Translations under genes and position numbers: made by a program
Assembly: GCF_015074785.1 (NCBI RefSeq)
Contig: NZ_CP042464.1
Span: 2,915,001-2,979,000, forward strand
Source: Segatella copri
Lineage (GTDB): Bacteria > Bacteroidota > Bacteroidia > Bacteroidales > Bacteroidaceae
Reading direction: 5' to 3'
DNA: 64,000 nt
In this document: positions 24,865 through 33,426 of the stretch, piece by piece
Layout of the letters: every line of letters starts with the position of its first letter
How positions within the stretch are numbered: position 1 is the stretch's first letter
Notes under the pieces: model-generated
Told to the model about the DNA's origin: nothing
Database searches by the model: none
What the model saw: only the letters and a program-made list of their open reading frames with translations

Positions 24865-25767
24865 CTAATTAGAAGAATTTTCCCAAGGATTTTTCCACAT
24901 TTTCTGCTGTGGCCCCACTTGAGTATGTGCAACTGATGGTGTTTGATTACCGATACTCATATGCGGTCTTTCGTCGTTATAAAACGCAATAATCCTGGTC
25001 AGTTCCTTCTTACATACTTTACGAGTAGGAATTGTCATTCTATAAAGCCATTCTGTTTTTAAAATGCCGTTTGCACGTTCTGCTATAGCATTCTCCAAAG
25101 GATCTCCTGTTTGAGTCATACTTATTTGTGAGCCATGACTTTTTAGGATAGATACATAATTCTGACTGCAATACTGGCTTCCTCTGTCAGAGTGATGAAT
25201 GAGTCCTTTTGCAGTTTCTTCATCAATGCTTTTATATGCCATTTTAAGCGCTTCTAATGGATATACTGTTTCTAATGTTGGACCAACAGCCCATCCAACG
25301 ATTTTATGGGAATACAGGTCTGTTATAAGCGAGAGATAGCACACACCTTCATTGGTTTCAACATAGGTGATGTCACTTGCCCAAATCTGGTTCGGATGGG
25401 TAGGAACTACTCCCTTAATCAGGTTTGGGTATTTGCGATAATTATGGTCGGAATCTGTTGTCTTATAGCGCCTACGGCGCTTTATACGTACCATGAGTCC
25501 ATGCTTACGCAGCATCTCAATAAATGCGTCACGACCAGGGAAGCAGCCTGTATCCTCAAACATCTGTTTCAATATGGCATGCAACTTTGCAGCTCCTAAG
25601 CCAGGATTCGACTTACGATACTCACGTGCCTTTTCAATGATGATAGACTCAATGGCCTCTTCAGCAAAGCCGTCAGAGACATTGCGCTTATTATATGCTT
25701 GCCGGGTGAAACCAAACAGCCCGCATAGAGTGCCTAAACCTTGGCTCTGGCACTCTGTGCGGAGCAA
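24865..25767 (-). CDS. IS3-family transposase, orfB (DDE integrase core)
   Basis: 300 aa as drawn, with a weak start codon. It is really the downstream part of an OrfAB fusion made by -1 frameshifting. An HTH_21-type segment (about 45-95) is followed by the rve integrase core. Catalytic residues are Asp 132 (WASDITYV), Asp 194 (HHSDRGSQY) and Glu 230 (NAIAERANG), giving the DX35E spacing. The frame is intact, so the element could be active. Confidence 0.92.
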   Translation of the reverse strand: MLRTECQSQGLGTLCGLFGFTRQAYNKRNVSDGFAEEAIESIIIEKAREYRKSNPGLGAAKLHAILKQMFEDTGCFPGRDAFIEMLRKHGLMVRIKRRRRYKTTDSDHNYRKYPNLIKGVVPTHPNQIWASDITYVETNEGVCYLSLITDLYSHKIVGWAVGPTLETVYPLEALKMAYKSIDEETAKGLIHHSDRGSQYCSQNYVSILKSHGSQISMTQTGDPLENAIAERANGILKTEWLYRMTIPTRKVCKKELTRIIAFYNDERPHMSIGNQTPSVAHTQVGPQQKMWKNPWENSSN

Positions 25768-25769
25768 GC

Positions 25770-26213
25770 TTACTGTTTGGTACCAGATTTTTTTCTCACA
25801 GGAATATTGAAGGTTTCTTCTGCGAGATCAATCATGGTGGAGAATGCCTTAGAGCGAAGCTTCTCTAACTCCAAAGCCTTGCGGAGACGCTTAATCTCAG
25901 CATCTTTCTCTTTCAACTGTTCATTTGTTGTCTTTGCCATATCGTCACGGTTTTGGTCTTCTGGCGGCAAAGATAACAAATCTTTTTCATTTAAGAACTT
26001 ATCCATCCAAGAAAATAGCACTGTACGACTGCTTATATAGTATTTCTTGATGATTTCTTCTGCTGGGAGCCCACTCTCCATATACTCTCGAACTATCATG
26101 ATACGATCATCATCTGTAAAAGAGTAGCTATTCAACTCTACCTCACGGGTCTCAAACCAACCTGTGTCCTCATTATACACACGTTCAATTCTTGTCTTAC
26201 GTTTCATTGTCAC
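25770..26213 (-). CDS. IS3-family transposase, orfA (HTH and leucine zipper)
   Basis: 147 aa. A helix-turn-helix (about 28-60: IMIVREYMESGLPAEEI, SSRTVLFSWMDKF) is followed by a heptad region (NEQLKEKDAEIKRLRKAL) for multimerisation. Near its end the mRNA carries a run of seven A (25794-25788) in phase A-AAA-AAA, the IS3-type slippery heptamer. A -1 shift continues into WYQTVSLLRTECQ and orfB. Standard order for IS3 elements. Confidence 0.9.
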   Translation of the reverse strand: MTMKRKTRIERVYNEDTGWFETREVELNSYSFTDDDRIMIVREYMESGLPAEEIIKKYYISSRTVLFSWMDKFLNEKDLLSLPPEDQNRDDMAKTTNEQLKEKDAEIKRLRKALELEKLRSKAFSTMIDLAEETFNIPVRKKSGTKQ

Positions 26214-26326
26214 TTCTGTTTGTTCCTAAGTGACAACCTTTTTCAGGGAAGTACACCCACTTACTCTTTCATATCGAAAAAAATATAATTTTTATTCAAT
26301 ACAACGATTATATTGAATATTTTTAT

Positions 26327-26334
26327 TACCTTTG
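26327..26334 (+). promoter_or_regulatory. -7 promoter box of the aldo/keto reductase gene
   Basis: TACCTTTG. No good -33 box. If used, transcription starts near 26341 and the leader (about 178 nt) includes the whole of iteron array C. Confidence 0.5.
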
Positions 26335-26377
26335 CGATGTAGAAAAGGAAGAGCCGGCAGGCTCCTAACCACATACC

Positions 26378-26483
26378 GGTGAAGAGTGGTGAAGAGTGGG
26401 TGAAGAGTGATCAAAAACTCTTCACCACGCCAAATGCCTTGTTTATAGGCATTTACAAAGGAAAGGTGAAGAGTGAAGAGTTT
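26378..26483 (+). repeat. Iteron array, copy C (solo)
   Basis: Same order of parts as copies A and B: three direct GGTGAAGAGT units, one inverted ACTCTTCACC (about 26416-26426), a hairpin AAATGCC/GGCATTT around TTGTTTATA, then AGGTGAAGAGTGAAGAGTTT. No vapE gene is attached. It ends 35 bp before the aldo/keto reductase start. Confidence 0.87.
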
Positions 26484-26518
26484 CTGGCTCTTCGCCGTAA
26501 TAAAAAATATAAGGAATA

Positions 26519-27493
26519 ATGGACATTAAAGGTATTTATCATGCTGACGCCAATCGCTATAGCGATGCAGAAGCGCTCTACAAGAGATGCGGCAAGAGTG
26601 GTATCTTGCTGCCTAAAATAAGTTTGGGATTCTGGCACAACTTCGGAGAGGTAGATCCTTACGAAAGAAGCCGTGCCATCACTCACTATGCCTTCGACCA
26701 TGGTATCACCCACTTCGACCTGGCTAACAACTATGGACCTCCATACGGAAGTGCAGAGGAAACGATGGGCAGACTGATGAAAGATGATTTCAAACCCTAT
26801 CGCGATGAACTCTTTATCTCAACCAAAGCAGGTTATGATATGTGGGAAGGTCCTTACGGCAACTGGGGTTCCCGTAAGTATCTGATGGCCAGTCTGAATC
26901 AGAGTCTCAAGAGAATGAATCTCGAGTATGTTGACCTCTTCTACAGCCACCGCTACGATCCGAACACACCGCTCGAAGAAACCCTTCAAGCCATGGTAGA
27001 CATCGTGAAGCAAGGCAAAGCTCTTTATCTCGGCATCAGCCGCTGGCCACTGGAAGCCCTGAAGTTTGCTGACCAATATCTGAAGGAGCGCGACTGTCCG
27101 CTGCTCATTTTTCAGGACAGACTCAACATGCTCGACCATGCGCCACAAGAGAATGGAACCTTAGATTATTGCGCAGAAAACGGCATCGGTTTCATCTCGT
27201 TCTCACCTCTGGCACAGGGACTTCTCACCGACCGATATCTCAACGGAATACCGGCAGACAGCCGTATGGCAAAAGAGCATTTTCTGAAACACTCTGCTCT
27301 AACTCCAGAACTGCTGGAACAGCTCAAGAAATGGAACGCAGAAGCAGGAGAAAGAGACGAAACACTCGCCGAAATGGCACTTGCCTGGATATTGCAGCAG
27401 AAAGGTGTAACCAGCGTATTGGTAGGAGCCAGCTCTACCGCCCAACTGGAAAAGAATATGAAGTGTGTGCATGCTAAGACATTAAATTCATAA
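26519..27493 (+). CDS. Aldo/keto reductase, YghZ-like
   Basis: 324 aa, cytoplasmic NADPH-dependent oxidoreductase of the AKR superfamily; closest by eye to L-glyceraldehyde-3-phosphate reductases (YghZ type). The tetrad is visible: Asp 67 and Tyr 72 in THFDLANNYGPP, Lys 103 in ISTKAGYDMW and His 144 in FYSHRYDP. The cofactor-binding end ILQQKGVTSVLVGASS is intact. Its natural substrate cannot be told. Stand-alone gene whose leader carries iteron array C. Confidence 0.92.
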   Translation: MDIKGIYHADANRYSDAEALYKRCGKSGILLPKISLGFWHNFGEVDPYERSRAITHYAFDHGITHFDLANNYGPPYGSAEETMGRLMKDDFKPYRDELFISTKAGYDMWEGPYGNWGSRKYLMASLNQSLKRMNLEYVDLFYSHRYDPNTPLEETLQAMVDIVKQGKALYLGISRWPLEALKFADQYLKERDCPLLIFQDRLNMLDHAPQENGTLDYCAENGIGFISFSPLAQGLLTDRYLNGIPADSRMAKEHFLKHSALTPELLEQLKKWNAEAGERDETLAEMALAWILQQKGVTSVLVGASSTAQLEKNMKCVHAKTLNS

Positions 27494-27509
27494 AAAACTT
27501 GCATTTTAT

Positions 27510-27540
27510 TTTGTTATGTGCCAAAATAAATGTAATTTTG
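27510..27540 (+). promoter_or_regulatory. Promoter of leuS
   Basis: TTTG at 27510-27513, 19 nt, TAATTTTG at 27533-27540. The leader of about 57 nt contains a copy of the AT-rich element (ACCTTATTATAT, 27559-27570). Confidence 0.78.
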
Positions 27541-27603
27541 CACCTTGAATAGGGTTATACCTTATTATATTTAAGAAAAGAAACATAATTATTAGATAAA
27601 ACA

Positions 27604-30465
27604 ATGGAATACAACTTCAGAGAAATCGAGAAGAAATGGCACCAGAAATGGGTCGAGAACAAGACCTACAAGGTGACAGAGGATGAAAACAAGAAGAAAT
27701 TCTATGTGCTCAACATGTTCCCTTATCCATCAGGAGCTGGTTTGCACGTAGGTCACCCACTTGGTTATATCGCTAGCGATATCTATGCACGCTACAAGCG
27801 TTTGAACGGATTTAACGTACTGAACCCTATGGGTTACGATGCTTACGGATTGCCTGCTGAGCAGTATGCTATCCAGACAGGTCAGCACCCAGAGGTTACT
27901 ACCGTAGCCAACATCAACCGCTATCGTGAGCAGCTCGACAAAATCGGCTTCTCTTTCGACTGGGACCGCGAGGTTCGTACCTGCGACCCTAAGTATTACC
28001 ATTGGACTCAGTGGGCTTTCCAGAAGATGTTCAACTCATTCTTCTGCAACAGCTGCCAGAAGGCTCAGCCTATCGAGAAGCTCATCAAGCGCTTCGAGGA
28101 GAAGGGTTCTGCTGACTTGAACGTGGCTCAGAACGAGCAGATTGACTTCACAGCCGAGGAGTGGAACAGCTACGACGACGTGAAGAAGCAGCAGATCCTG
28201 ATGAACTACCGCATCGCTTACCTCGGCGAAACCATGGTTAACTGGTGCCCAGGTCTGGGTACTGTGCTTGCCAACGACGAGGTAGTAAACGGCGTAAGTG
28301 AGCGTGGCGGTTATCCTGTCATCCAGAAGAAGATGCAGCAGTGGTGCTTGAGAACATCTGCTTACTCTCAGCGTCTGCTCGACGGATTGGAGACCATCCA
28401 GTGGAGCGACAGTATCAAGGAAACACAGAAGAACTGGATTGGCCGTTCTGAGGGTACAGAGGTAGTATTCTCTGTAAAGGACAGCGACGTGAAGTTCACC
28501 ATCTTCACCACACGTGCCGATACTATGTTTGGTGTAACCTTCATGGTTCTGGCTCCAGAGAGCGAATATGTTCAGCAGGTAACTACTGCCGAGCAGAAGG
28601 AAGAGGTGGAGAAATATCTCGACTACGTGAAGAAGCGTACCGAGTTGGACCGTATGGCTAACCACAGTGTAACCGGTGTATTCTCAGGAAGTTATGCCAT
28701 CAACCCATTCACCGGCGAGGCAATCCCTGTATGGATTTCAGAATATGTATTGGCTGGATATGGTACAGGTGCCATCATGGCTGTGCCAGCTCACGATAGC
28801 CGTGACTACGCCTTTGCCAAGCACTTCAACCTGCCTATCATTCCTCTTATCGAGGGTGCTGATGTTTCAGAGGAGAGCTTCGATGCCAAGGAAGGTATCG
28901 TAACCAACTCACCTGTAGCAGGCAAGAGCAGCATGGACGATTTCTCTCTGAACGGACTCACCGTGAAGGAGGCTATCGCAGCTACCAAGAAGTTTGTTAC
29001 CGAGAAGGGCATCGGCCGAGTAAAGGTAAACTATCGTCTCCGCGACGCTATCTTCTCCCGTCAGCGCTACTGGGGTGAGCCATTCCCTGTATATTACAAG
29101 GACGGAATGCCACAGATGGTTCCAGAGGAGTGCCTGCCACTCGAATTGCCAGAGATTGAGACCTATAAGCCAACAGAAACTGGCGAGCCACCATTGGGCA
29201 GAGCTAAGAAGTGGGCTTGGGATGCCGAGAAGAAAGAGGTGGTTGACAAGAGCCTCGTAGATAACAAGACCGTATTCCCACTGGAGCTCAACACCATGCC
29301 AGGTTTCGCAGGTTCTTCTGCTTACTATCTGCGCTACATGGATCCTCACAACGATGAGGCACTTGTAGGCAAGAAGGCTGATGAGTACTGGCAGAACGTG
29401 GACCTCTACGTAGGTGGTTGCGAGCATGCTACCGGTCACTTGATTTACTCCCGTTTCTGGAACAAGTTCCTCTTCGACCTCGGCGTAAGCTGCAAGGAAG
29501 AGCCATTCCAGAAACTGGTGAACCAGGGTATGATTCAGGGCCGCTCTAACTTCGTTTACCGCATCAACAGCGATGACCACGACAAGGCTCCTGTATTCGT
29601 AAGTTTGAATCTGAAGAAGGATTACGACGTAACTCCTATCCACGTAGATGTAAACATCGTAAGCAACGATGTTTTGGATATCGAGGCATTCAAGGCTTGG
29701 CGCCCTGAGTATCAGAACGCTGAGTTCATCCTGGAAGATGGCAAGTACATCTGCGGATGGGCTATCGAGAAGATGTCTAAGAGTATGTTCAACGTGGTAA
29801 ATCCAGATATGATTGTCGAGAAGTATGGTGCTGATACCCTGCGTCTCTACGAAATGTTCCTGGGTCCTGTAGAGGCAAGCAAGCCTTGGGATACCAACGG
29901 TATTGATGGTTGCCACCGCTTCCTGAAGAAGTTCTGGGGTCTGTTCTACGAGAACCGCACCGACAACTTCCTTCCTTCAGCCGACGAGGCAGCGAAGCCA
30001 GAGAGCCTGAAGAGCGTTCACAAACTCATCAAGAAGGTTAGTGAGGATATCGAGAAGTTCTCTTACAACACATCTATCTCAGCCTTCATGATTGCCGTGA
30101 ACGAACTCGGTCAGCAGAAGTGCCGCAACAAGGAACTCCTGACAGATCTCGTCATCCTCATCGCTCCATTCGCTCCACACATCGCAGAAGAGTTGTGGGC
30201 AGCACTTGGCGAGCAGGGCAGCGTTTGCGATGCAGCATGGCCAAAGTATGATGAGCAGTATCTGAAGGAGAACGATATGCAGCTCACCATTTCCTTCAAC
30301 GGTAAAGCTCGTTTCCAGATGACTTTCCCTGTGGATACTCCTAACGAGGAAATCCAGAAGCAGGTATTGGCAGACGAGAAGAGCCAGAAGTACTTGGAAG
30401 GATTCAACGTGTTGAAGGTGATCATCGTACCAAAGAAGATCGTCAACGTTGTGTTGAAAAAGTAA
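27604..30465 (+). CDS. leuS: Leucyl-tRNA synthetase
   Basis: 953 aa, class I aminoacyl-tRNA synthetase charging tRNA-Leu. The HIGH-type motif is HVGH at 48-51 ([16 protein letters not shown]), and KMSKS (EKMSKSMFN) is near residue 723. The CP1 editing domain includes [15 protein letters not shown] and [20 protein letters not shown]. It is longer than the ~860-aa E. coli enzyme because of insertions usual in Bacteroidetes (for example around [15 protein letters not shown] and the [19 protein letters not shown] segment). Heads the conserved leuS-yitT-rdgB run. Confidence 0.98.
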   Translation: MEYNFREIEKKWHQKWVENKTYKVTEDENKKKFYVLNMFPYPSGAGLHVGHPLGYIASDIYARYKRLNGFNVLNPMGYDAYGLPAEQYAIQTGQHPEVTTVANINRYREQLDKIGFSFDWDREVRTCDPKYYHWTQWAFQKMFNSFFCNSCQKAQPIEKLIKRFEEKGSADLNVAQNEQIDFTAEEWNSYDDVKKQQILMNYRIAYLGETMVNWCPGLGTVLANDEVVNGVSERGGYPVIQKKMQQWCLRTSAYSQRLLDGLETIQWSDSIKETQKNWIGRSEGTEVVFSVKDSDVKFTIFTTRADTMFGVTFMVLAPESEYVQQVTTAEQKEEVEKYLDYVKKRTELDRMANHSVTGVFSGSYAINPFTGEAIPVWISEYVLAGYGTGAIMAVPAHDSRDYAFAKHFNLPIIPLIEGADVSEESFDAKEGIVTNSPVAGKSSMDDFSLNGLTVKEAIAATKKFVTEKGIGRVKVNYRLRDAIFSRQRYWGEPFPVYYKDGMPQMVPEECLPLELPEIETYKPTETGEPPLGRAKKWAWDAEKKEVVDKSLVDNKTVFPLELNTMPGFAGSSAYYLRYMDPHNDEALVGKKADEYWQNVDLYVGGCEHATGHLIYSRFWNKFLFDLGVSCKEEPFQKLVNQGMIQGRSNFVYRINSDDHDKAPVFVSLNLKKDYDVTPIHVDVNIVSNDVLDIEAFKAWRPEYQNAEFILEDGKYICGWAIEKMSKSMFNVVNPDMIVEKYGADTLRLYEMFLGPVEASKPWDTNGIDGCHRFLKKFWGLFYENRTDNFLPSADEAAKPESLKSVHKLIKKVSEDIEKFSYNTSISAFMIAVNELGQQKCRNKELLTDLVILIAPFAPHIAEELWAALGEQGSVCDAAWPKYDEQYLKENDMQLTISFNGKARFQMTFPVDTPNEEIQKQVLADEKSQKYLEGFNVLKVIIVPKKIVNVVLKK

Positions 30466-30480
30466 TTTATTGATAATATA

Positions 30481-30517
30481 CAGAAGGTCGTCTCATCTAA
30501 AAATGGGCGACCTTCTG
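30481..30517 (+). terminator. Hairpin after leuS, weak terminator or attenuator
   Basis: CAGAAGGTCG (30481-30490) pairs with CGACCTTCTG (30508-30517); 17-nt loop. Only a short T-run follows, so read-through into yitT 26 bp downstream is likely. Confidence 0.6.
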
Positions 30518-30543
30518 TGCTTTAAAAATACGAGGAAAATATT

Positions 30544-31500
30544 ATGCAAATAGCAATCAGTCAAACAATTAAGAATGAGTGCAAGGATTATTTCTACATT
30601 ACCCTTGGACTCTTGCTTTACACATTTGGATGGACCATTTTTCTGCTTCCATACCAGATAGTAACGGGTGGCGTAACGGGTATCGCAGCCGTGATTTACT
30701 ACGGCACGGGGATACCTATCTATTTGTCTTATTTTCTCATTAATGCCGCCTTGCTGCTTGCCGCGCTGAAGATTCTGGGATTCAAATTCATGGTGAAGAC
30801 CATCTACGCTATCATCATGCTCTCCGTGTTCCTGGCGCTGGCGCAAGACTGGATGATAGGTGAAGATGGCAAGATGGTACAGATATTGGGAGAGGGACAG
30901 GACTTCATGTCGCTCATCATCGGCTGTCTGTTTACGGGTTTATCACTCGCCATCGTCTTTCTGCATAATGGAAGTACAGGTGGAACGGATATCATTGCTG
31001 CCATCGTCAACAAATATCACAACATCTCGCTGGGCCGTGTGCTTATCTTCGTGGATCTCCTCATCGTGGGCAGTTCATTCTTCGTCTTCAATGCAAAACC
31101 AGAGTTTACCGCGATAGACGCTGTTAGAAAGGTAGTATTCGGTCTCTGTACGATGGTGATAGAAAACCTGGTACTCGACTATGTGATGAATGCCAAGCGA
31201 GAAAGTGTGCAGTTTATGATATTCAGCAAGAAATATCAGGAGATAGCCAATGCCATCGGTATGCAGATGGATCATGGCGTAACCATTCTCGATGGCCATG
31301 GCTGGTACACGGGCAACGAGATGAAGGTGCTCTGTATCCTAGCAAAGAAGAACGAGAGCGTCACCATCTTCCGTATCGTCAAAATCATCGACCCAAATGC
31401 CTTTGTTAGTCAGAGTTCCGTAATCGGTGTGTATGGCGAGGGATTTGATGAGATGAAGGTGAAAATCAAAGATAAAGACATTAAAACAATTAAAAGTTAA
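30544..31500 (+). CDS. YitT family membrane protein (DUF161/DUF2179)
   Basis: 318 aa. Five to six hydrophobic segments in the first ~205 residues (including GLLLYTFGWTIFLLPYQ, GGVTGIAAVIYY and HNGSTGGTDIIAAIV, typical DUF161 motifs). A soluble C-terminal DUF2179 domain (about 220-305: QFMIFSKKYQEI, HGVTILDGHGWYTG) follows. Function in bacteria is not established. Position between leuS and rdgB is conserved in Bacteroidales. Confidence 0.9.
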   Translation: MQIAISQTIKNECKDYFYITLGLLLYTFGWTIFLLPYQIVTGGVTGIAAVIYYGTGIPIYLSYFLINAALLLAALKILGFKFMVKTIYAIIMLSVFLALAQDWMIGEDGKMVQILGEGQDFMSLIIGCLFTGLSLAIVFLHNGSTGGTDIIAAIVNKYHNISLGRVLIFVDLLIVGSSFFVFNAKPEFTAIDAVRKVVFGLCTMVIENLVLDYVMNAKRESVQFMIFSKKYQEIANAIGMQMDHGVTILDGHGWYTGNEMKVLCILAKKNESVTIFRIVKIIDPNAFVSQSSVIGVYGEGFDEMKVKIKDKDIKTIKS

Positions 31501-31582
31501 AAGTTTATAGCGGCTTCGCCGTATAGCAAGAAGCACTATTACAAGAATGCCCTATAAACTATTAACTATAAATTATAAACTT
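31496..31582. repeat. Palindromic intergenic repeat of TATAAACT words, second copy
   Basis: Left arm AAAAGTTTATAG/CGGC overlaps the yitT stop. A short inner hairpin CGGC-TTC-GCCG lies at about 31511-31521. The right arm GCCCTATAAACTATTAAC followed by TATAAATTATAAACTT ends at the rdgB start. Related to 7994-8080. Confidence 0.6.
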
Positions 31583-32197
31583 ATGAAAAGGATAGTTTTT
31601 GCAACAAATAACCAGCATAAACTCCAGGAGATTCGCGACATCCTGGGCAGCAGTTACGAGGTAGTATCGCTGAAGGAGATAGGATGCGACGTAGATATTC
31701 CTGAAACAGGCAACACATTGGAAGAGAATGCCTTACAGAAGGCACAGTATGTTTATGACCATTACCACGTAAGTTGCTTTGCCGATGATACCGGTCTGGA
31801 GGTAGAGGCACTTGATGGTGCCCCTGGCGTTCACAGTGCCCGCTATGCCGAGGGTACCGACCACGACAGTGAGGCAAACATGGCTAAGCTATTGAGAGAA
31901 CTGAACGGCAAGGAAAACCGCCAGGCCCGCTTCCGCACCGTCATCTGCTACATCGAAAAGCAGGATGTATGTCCTTGCGGCTGCACCAGCATCAAGAAAA
32001 TTCACCAGTTCGAGGGTATCGTAAACGGCCATATCGCAACCGAGAAACATGGTACCGAAGGCTTCGGCTACGACCCAATCTTCGTTCCGGAAGGCTATGA
32101 CCAGAGTTTTGCTGAGCTGGGTGAGGAAATCAAGAACGGCATCAGTCACAGAGCAAGAGCCGTGGCTAAATTGGTAGAGTATTTGAAAAAGAAATAA
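31583..32197 (+). CDS. rdgB: Non-canonical purine NTP pyrophosphatase (RdgB/HAM1)
   Basis: 204 aa from the ATG at 31583. An in-frame ATG at 31547 would add 12 residues encoded by the intergenic repeat, so it is rejected. Hydrolyses XTP, ITP and dITP to keep them out of nucleic acids. Motifs [12 protein letters not shown] at the N-terminus, [17 protein letters not shown] near 71-87 and the C-terminal ISHRARA are intact. A Cys-rich loop ([13 protein letters not shown], about 126-138) is an insertion relative to E. coli RdgB. Confidence 0.95.
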   Translation: MKRIVFATNNQHKLQEIRDILGSSYEVVSLKEIGCDVDIPETGNTLEENALQKAQYVYDHYHVSCFADDTGLEVEALDGAPGVHSARYAEGTDHDSEANMAKLLRELNGKENRQARFRTVICYIEKQDVCPCGCTSIKKIHQFEGIVNGHIATEKHGTEGFGYDPIFVPEGYDQSFAELGEEIKNGISHRARAVAKLVEYLKKK

Positions 32198-32252
32198 GAT
32201 TTATTCTTGTTCAATACAGAATAGAATAACATTATAACAAAGAAAAGGCATC

Positions 32253-33317
32253 ATGATCAGGACACTCAATTCCCTGCGATTCATTCTTATCCTAATGATT
32301 GTGATTTCGCATTCCACCCTACCCATATCCCAAGATTTAATCAATTACTTGGGCGAGTTTCCTGTTGCCATTTTCTTTGTTATCAGTGGTTTTGTACTCT
32401 CTTTAAGCAAAGGAGAAAAACTACAGAAAGAAGTATTGGGAAACAGCCAGTTTTTCCTTTCCCGTATCATCAAACTCTATCCTCTGCATATTCTGATTCT
32501 CGCCATTCTCATATTAATGGATTGGCGATTAGGGCGTATATTACCATGGTATCAGATTCTATCCCATTCGCTGTTGATACAAACCTGGTATCCGGCACAT
32601 GACTTTACGGCTCATCTCAATGAAGCTACATGGTTTATTTCTGATCTTATCTTCTTCTATCTTATATTTAAGTATTTATACGCTTGGATTATGCGACATT
32701 CCTGGTTATACTTATTAGTAACAATAAGTATATATATGGCAGTTTATATCAGTATCTCGCTCTGTGCACAAGCAGATTATTCAGCCGGCTACATTTATGC
32801 CCACCCATTATTCAGAATGATAGATTTCATGATAGGTATCCTTTTATATAAAGTATGCAGATCAGAAAAAGGTAAAAAAATAGCAGATAAGATAACAAAC
32901 TCAACTTCTTTCTGGCAAGTAAACCTATCGGATATGGGAGTGGTATTGCTGTTTATCGCAATGTATTTCCTATCAATCCATTGCAATCCGAACATTCGCT
33001 GTGCCATTATTTATTGGATACCATCAGCCATAACCGTGTTCTATTTTACAGCAAGAGATCAAGGTAAAGGTTGTTTTATTAGGATATTCCATAATAAACT
33101 CTTGCTATGGCTAGGCAGCATCAGTTTTGAAATATTTCTCTGTCATAATCTCTGCTTTCGCATCATACAGAGTATATTTCTTAAACGATATGGAGAAGGA
33201 AATCCACATCAAGAATTCCAATTCATCCTATCCCTCGCTTTTATTATCCTCACAGCATGGATAGCAAAGAAAGCCATCGTTTTACCCATCCAACATCAAC
33301 TTCAAAAATATCTATAA
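32253..33317 (+). CDS. Acyltransferase 3 family membrane protein
   Basis: 354 aa, about ten TM segments. N-terminal LRFILILMIVISHSTLP carries the conserved His of the family (near residue 20), and VAIFFVISGFVLSLS with FLSRIIKLYPLHI follow. These enzymes transfer acetyl or other acyl groups to sugars of LPS, capsule or peptidoglycan in the inner membrane. AT-rich and next to glycan genes. No leader-length gap: its start follows rdgB by 55 bp. Confidence 0.9.
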   Translation: MIRTLNSLRFILILMIVISHSTLPISQDLINYLGEFPVAIFFVISGFVLSLSKGEKLQKEVLGNSQFFLSRIIKLYPLHILILAILILMDWRLGRILPWYQILSHSLLIQTWYPAHDFTAHLNEATWFISDLIFFYLIFKYLYAWIMRHSWLYLLVTISIYMAVYISISLCAQADYSAGYIYAHPLFRMIDFMIGILLYKVCRSEKGKKIADKITNSTSFWQVNLSDMGVVLLFIAMYFLSIHCNPNIRCAIIYWIPSAITVFYFTARDQGKGCFIRIFHNKLLLWLGSISFEIFLCHNLCFRIIQSIFLKRYGEGNPHQEFQFILSLAFIILTAWIAKKAIVLPIQHQLQKYL

Positions 33318-33345
33318 GTATCTGTTTATAAAAACAATAAATAGT

Positions 33346-33353
33346 TATATTTG
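33346..33353 (+). promoter_or_regulatory. -7 promoter box of the porZ-glycosyltransferase operon
   Basis: TATATTTG, followed by a leader of about 65 nt that can form a small hairpin (GGCT/AGCC, about 33372-33389). The -33 region (TTTA near 33325) is weak. Confidence 0.5.
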
Positions 33354-33426
33354 CAGTTAATATAGTATTAGGCTTTAAAATAATAGCCAATGAAGACTAT
33401 AACAATATTATTATATTCAGAACTTT

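Larger units (their letters stand above)
24654..26245 (-). mobile_element. IS3-family insertion sequence
   Basis: About 1.59 kb with two transposase frames in the -1 arrangement. The ends are inverted repeats starting TG: left TGAAAAAGTTGTCACCTTTAGG at 24654, right end the complement of TGAAAAAGGTTGTCACTTAGG, ending at 26245; they match apart from two small indels. No clear target duplication is seen (left flank TACG, right flank GGGA). The left end is unusual: 211 bp of non-coding DNA holding a five-unit repeat array lies between it and the stop of orfB. Confidence 0.8.

Noticed and set aside
28909..29916. Long open frame (335 aa) on the minus strand inside leuS
   Set aside because: Antisense to a certain gene with strong codon bias; no start context or recognisable domain.
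31547..31582. Upstream start codon for rdgB adding 12 residues
   Set aside because: The extra codons derive from the TATAAACT intergenic repeat; the ATG at 31583 gives the standard RdgB N-terminus.
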